NCBI GenBank assembly: GCA_014874305.1
Contig: JACWAO010000061.1
Location: 1 to 6,962 of the forward strand
DNA: 6,962 nt
From: Candidatus Colwelliibacteriota bacterium
GTDB taxonomy: Bacteria; Patescibacteriota; Minisyncoccia; UBA6257; Colwellbacteraceae
Reading direction: 5' to 3'
This document shows, piece by piece, positions 4,488 through 6,962 of the stretch; the stretch's first letter is position 1, and every line of letters starts with the position of its first letter. The notes under the pieces were generated by a model. It saw only the letters and a program-made list of their open reading frames with translations. It made no database searches and had not been told where the DNA came from. Both the position numbers and the translations under genes were made by a program.

Positions 4488-6962
4488 CGAAAACAACTTT
4501 GACGCCATAAAAATAAGCATAGCTTCTCCGGATGAGGTTTTATCCTGGTCGTACGGCGAGGTAACGAAACCCGAGACGATAAACTACAGGACTCAGCGCC
4601 CGGAAAAAGACGGGCTGTTTTCCGAGCGTATTTTTGGTCCTACCAAAGATTGGGAGTGTTACTGCGGAAAATATAAAAAAATAAGGTACAAAGGGGTCGT
4701 CTGCGACAAGTGCGGAGTAGAGGTAACGCGTTCCATAGTAAGACGCGAGAGGATGGGACACATAAAACTGGCGACGCCGGTTATACATCCGTGGTTTTTA
4801 AGGAGCGTTCCTTCAAAGATCGGATTGGCGTTGGACGAAACCATCTCCAGGCTTGAGCGCGTAACTTATTATGCCGCGCACATAGTAACGTCGGTTGATG
4901 ATACCCGCCGGAAAGACGCCTTAGATGAGGTTAAAAAGGAAGTCAAAAGGATAAAGAATGATAATGCGGATAAGGCCGAAGAAATAGAGGAAGCCGCGGA
5001 GAGAGCTACCACTCTTCTTAAGAACCTCAGAGTCGGCATGGTTTTGGATGATCACGACTTCGAAGCTTTAAAGAAGTTCAGCCACGTTTTCAGTGTTCAG
5101 AGCGGTGGAGAAGGAATAAGGCAGGCCTTGTCCAGGCTTGATCTTAAAAAAGAAACCGAGGCCATAGAAAAAGAGGTATATACTATAAAGGATGGTTTGC
5201 GTAAGAGGAAGCTTTTAAGGAGACTGAAGTTTTTCCGTTTTATGGAGAAAAATGGTAGCCGGCCGGAATGGATGGTGATGACGGTTCTTCCGATCCTTCC
5301 TCCTGATTTGAGACCGATGGTTGCCTTGGACGGCGGAAGATACGCGACCTCCGATTTAAATGATTTGTACCGCAGGGTGATTAACCGTAATAACCGTTTG
5401 AAGAAGCTTCTTGAGCTTAGAGCTCCGGATGTCATCGTCGTTAACGAGAAAAGAATGCTACAGGAGGCGGTGGATGCGCTTATAGACAGCTCAATTCACG
5501 GAAACGCGAAGGTTACCGGCGCGGGCAGAAGGCCTTTAAGGTCCCTGGCCGACATGTTGCGCGGAAAGCAGGGAAGATTCAGGCAGAATCTCTTAGGAAA
5601 AAGAGTTGATTATTCCGGACGCTCCGTGATCGTGGTTGGCCCAAGCTTGGGTTTGGATCAGTGCGGATTGCCGAAAAAAATGGCCTTGGAGATTTTTAAA
5701 CCGTTCGTCATAAGCGGAGTAATGGGGAGGGGCCTGGCGCACAACATAAAAACCGCGAATAGATTGATAGAACAGGGAGACCCGGAGGTTTGGGAGATCC
5801 TGGAAGAGGTCATACGCGAGCGCAAGGTTTTGCTTAATCGCGCTCCAACTCTGCATCGCCTTAGCGTACAGGCCTTTAGGCCAATCCTTATAGAAGGATT
5901 GGCGATACAGGTGCACCCGATGGTCTGCACGGCCTTTAACGCGGACTTCGATGGAGACCAGATGGCCGTCCACTTGCCTCTGAGCCGTGAGGCGCAGAAC
6001 GAGTGTGATAACATTATGCTTTCCACGATGAACCTTCTTAAGCCGGCGTCAGGAGAAGCGGTTGTTTCTCCGACTAAGGACATGGTTTTGGGGTGTTACT
6101 ATTTAACGAGGGAGTTTGCCGACACCAAGGGATCTGGCAAGATTTTTGCCGATGTCGAGGAAGCGGAGATCGCTTACGAGAATGGCGTTATAGACCTCCA
6201 TGCGCCCGTGCAGATAGGAGACAAGAAGACTACTTGCGGCAGAGCGATTTTTAACAGAGCCCTTCCAAAAGGGACTGAGTATGTAAACGATACGGTTGGC
6301 AAGTCCAAATTACAGAAGCTCATAAGCAGTCTTATTTATGCTTATGGACCCGACGTTATGCAGAACACCTTGGATGAGATAAAGAGGCTCGGATTTTCCT
6401 ATTCGACTTCGTCGGGAATAAGCTGGGGGATGGATGATCTCGTGGTCCCAGAGGAGAAAAAAGAGATACTTGAGAACGCGGATAAGCAGAGCAAGCTTGT
6501 CGGGGAACAGTATCAGATGGGATTGCTTACAAATGAGGAGAGGAGGTCCAGAATTATCGAGGTCTGGTCCAATGCGGTAATAGAAATAAGAAAGATAGTC
6601 CCGAAAGTTCTTAAAGAAGACAGCTCCGTTTATATAATCATTGATTCGGGCGCGAGAGGTTCGTGGCAGCAGCCGACGCAGATGATGGGTATGAAAGGGC
6701 TGGTTGTAAACCCTAAGGGAGAAGAGATAGAGCTTCCGATACGCACCTCGCTTAAAGAGGGTCACAGCGGCTTGACTTACTTCATTACGACCCACGGTTC
6801 GAGGAAGGGATTGGCTGATACCGCTCTAAAGACGGCTGAGGCCGGATACTTAACGAGGCGCTTGGTTGACGTTGCTCAGGATGTGGTGGTGAGGGAAAAC
6901 GATTGCCGGACAAAAGAGGGAATTACGCTCTATAAAAGCGATGGCAACGAGTTCGGCCATAA
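4480..6962 (+). CDS. rpoC: DNA-directed RNA polymerase subunit beta' (N-terminal 827 codons, 3' truncated)
   Basis: This is the largest RNA polymerase subunit, carrying the catalytic Mg site. The frame is open from ATG 4480 to the window edge with no stop; the last full codon ends at 6960. Visible in order are the zinc ribbon WECYCGKYKKI...GVVCDKCGVEV with C60, C62, C75 and C78, and a highly charged helical, probably coiled-coil stretch at about 143-182. GKRVDYSGRSVIVVGP (373-388) and NRAPTLHRLSVQAFRP (453-468) follow. The invariant NADFDGDQM (487-495) has the three metal-binding Asp residues D489, D491 and D493. SGARGSWQQPTQMMGMKG lies ahead of the bridge helix YFITTHGSRKGLADTALKTAEAGYLTRR (from Y767). 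C809 in ENDCRTKEG is the first Cys of the second zinc site. Residue offsets from E. coli (+29 at the Asp triad, -5 at the bridge helix and C809) are consistent with an intact gene. The trigger loop, remaining zinc ligands and C-terminus lie beyond the window. It is co-transcribed with rpoB by the overlap. Confidence 0.98.
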   Translation, partial: MNNENNFDAIKISIASPDEVLSWSYGEVTKPETINYRTQRPEKDGLFSERIFGPTKDWECYCGKYKKIRYKGVVCDKCGVEVTRSIVRRERMGHIKLATPVIHPWFLRSVPSKIGLALDETISRLERVTYYAAHIVTSVDDTRRKDALDEVKKEVKRIKNDNADKAEEIEEAAERATTLLKNLRVGMVLDDHDFEALKKFSHVFSVQSGGEGIRQALSRLDLKKETEAIEKEVYTIKDGLRKRKLLRRLKFFRFMEKNGSRPEWMVMTVLPILPPDLRPMVALDGGRYATSDLNDLYRRVINRNNRLKKLLELRAPDVIVVNEKRMLQEAVDALIDSSIHGNAKVTGAGRRPLRSLADMLRGKQGRFRQNLLGKRVDYSGRSVIVVGPSLGLDQCGLPKKMALEIFKPFVISGVMGRGLAHNIKTANRLIEQGDPEVWEILEEVIRERKVLLNRAPTLHRLSVQAFRPILIEGLAIQVHPMVCTAFNADFDGDQMAVHLPLSREAQNECDNIMLSTMNLLKPASGEAVVSPTKDMVLGCYYLTREFADTKGSGKIFADVEEAEIAYENGVIDLHAPVQIGDKKTTCGRAIFNRALPKGTEYVNDTVGKSKLQKLISSLIYAYGPDVMQNTLDEIKRLGFSYSTSSGISWGMDDLVVPEEKKEILENADKQSKLVGEQYQMGLLTNEERRSRIIEVWSNAVIEIRKIVPKVLKEDSSVYIIIDSGARGSWQQPTQMMGMKGLVVNPKGEEIELPIRTSLKEGHSGLTYFITTHGSRKGLADTALKTAEAGYLTRRLVDVAQDVVVRENDCRTKEGITLYKSDGNEFGH

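Noticed and set aside
6310..6795. 161-codon open frame on the minus strand inside rpoC
   Set aside because: Antisense to conserved RpoC sequence ending at the bridge helix, with no independent evidence.
446..6962. Recoded TGA (Gly) as in Gracilibacteria/SR1
   Set aside because: All the conserved proteins read through without any in-frame TGA, so no alternative code is needed.

Overview
The window holds four genes, all on the + strand: the 3' end of a rodA/ftsW-type SEDS glycosyltransferase gene, a complete but very short mltG (endolytic murein transglycosylase), a complete rpoB, and the first 827 codons of rpoC, which runs off the right edge. This is housekeeping DNA. I see no mobile element, CRISPR array, tRNA, rRNA or defence-type system.

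Likely source: a member of the Candidate Phyla Radiation (Patescibacteria, Parcubacteria-like). The reasons are the compact RpoB (1056 aa, lacking the large lineage inserts of E. coli beta), RpoC signatures I associate with that group (GSWQQPTQMMGMKG before the bridge helix, DCRTKEG at the second zinc site), and an MltG of only 239 aa. This assignment is inference from remembered family sequences, not a search. All four genes read in the standard code. No in-frame TGA occurs as a sense codon, which argues against the recoded Gracilibacteria/SR1 groups.

Layout: positions 1-431 (SEDS C-terminus) and 446-1165 (mltG) are 14 bases apart and probably one transcription unit. Their products are functionally linked: SEDS enzymes polymerise glycan strands and MltG cleaves nascent strands at the membrane. 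A 151-base gap (1166-1316) follows. It contains a weak terminator-like structure, a -10-like box, an 8-bp hairpin and an A/T-rich segment directly before the rpoB start, with no Shine-Dalgarno sequence there. It most likely separates the cell-wall unit from the RNA polymerase unit. rpoB (1317-4487) overlaps rpoC (4480 to the edge) by 8 bases, so the two large subunits are probably co-transcribed and translationally coupled.

The points most worth a second look are the shortened MltG, natural substitutions at rifampicin-contact positions of RpoB, the structured rpoB leader without a ribosome binding site, and rpoB following cell-wall genes instead of rplJ/rplL. None of these amounts to a new system.
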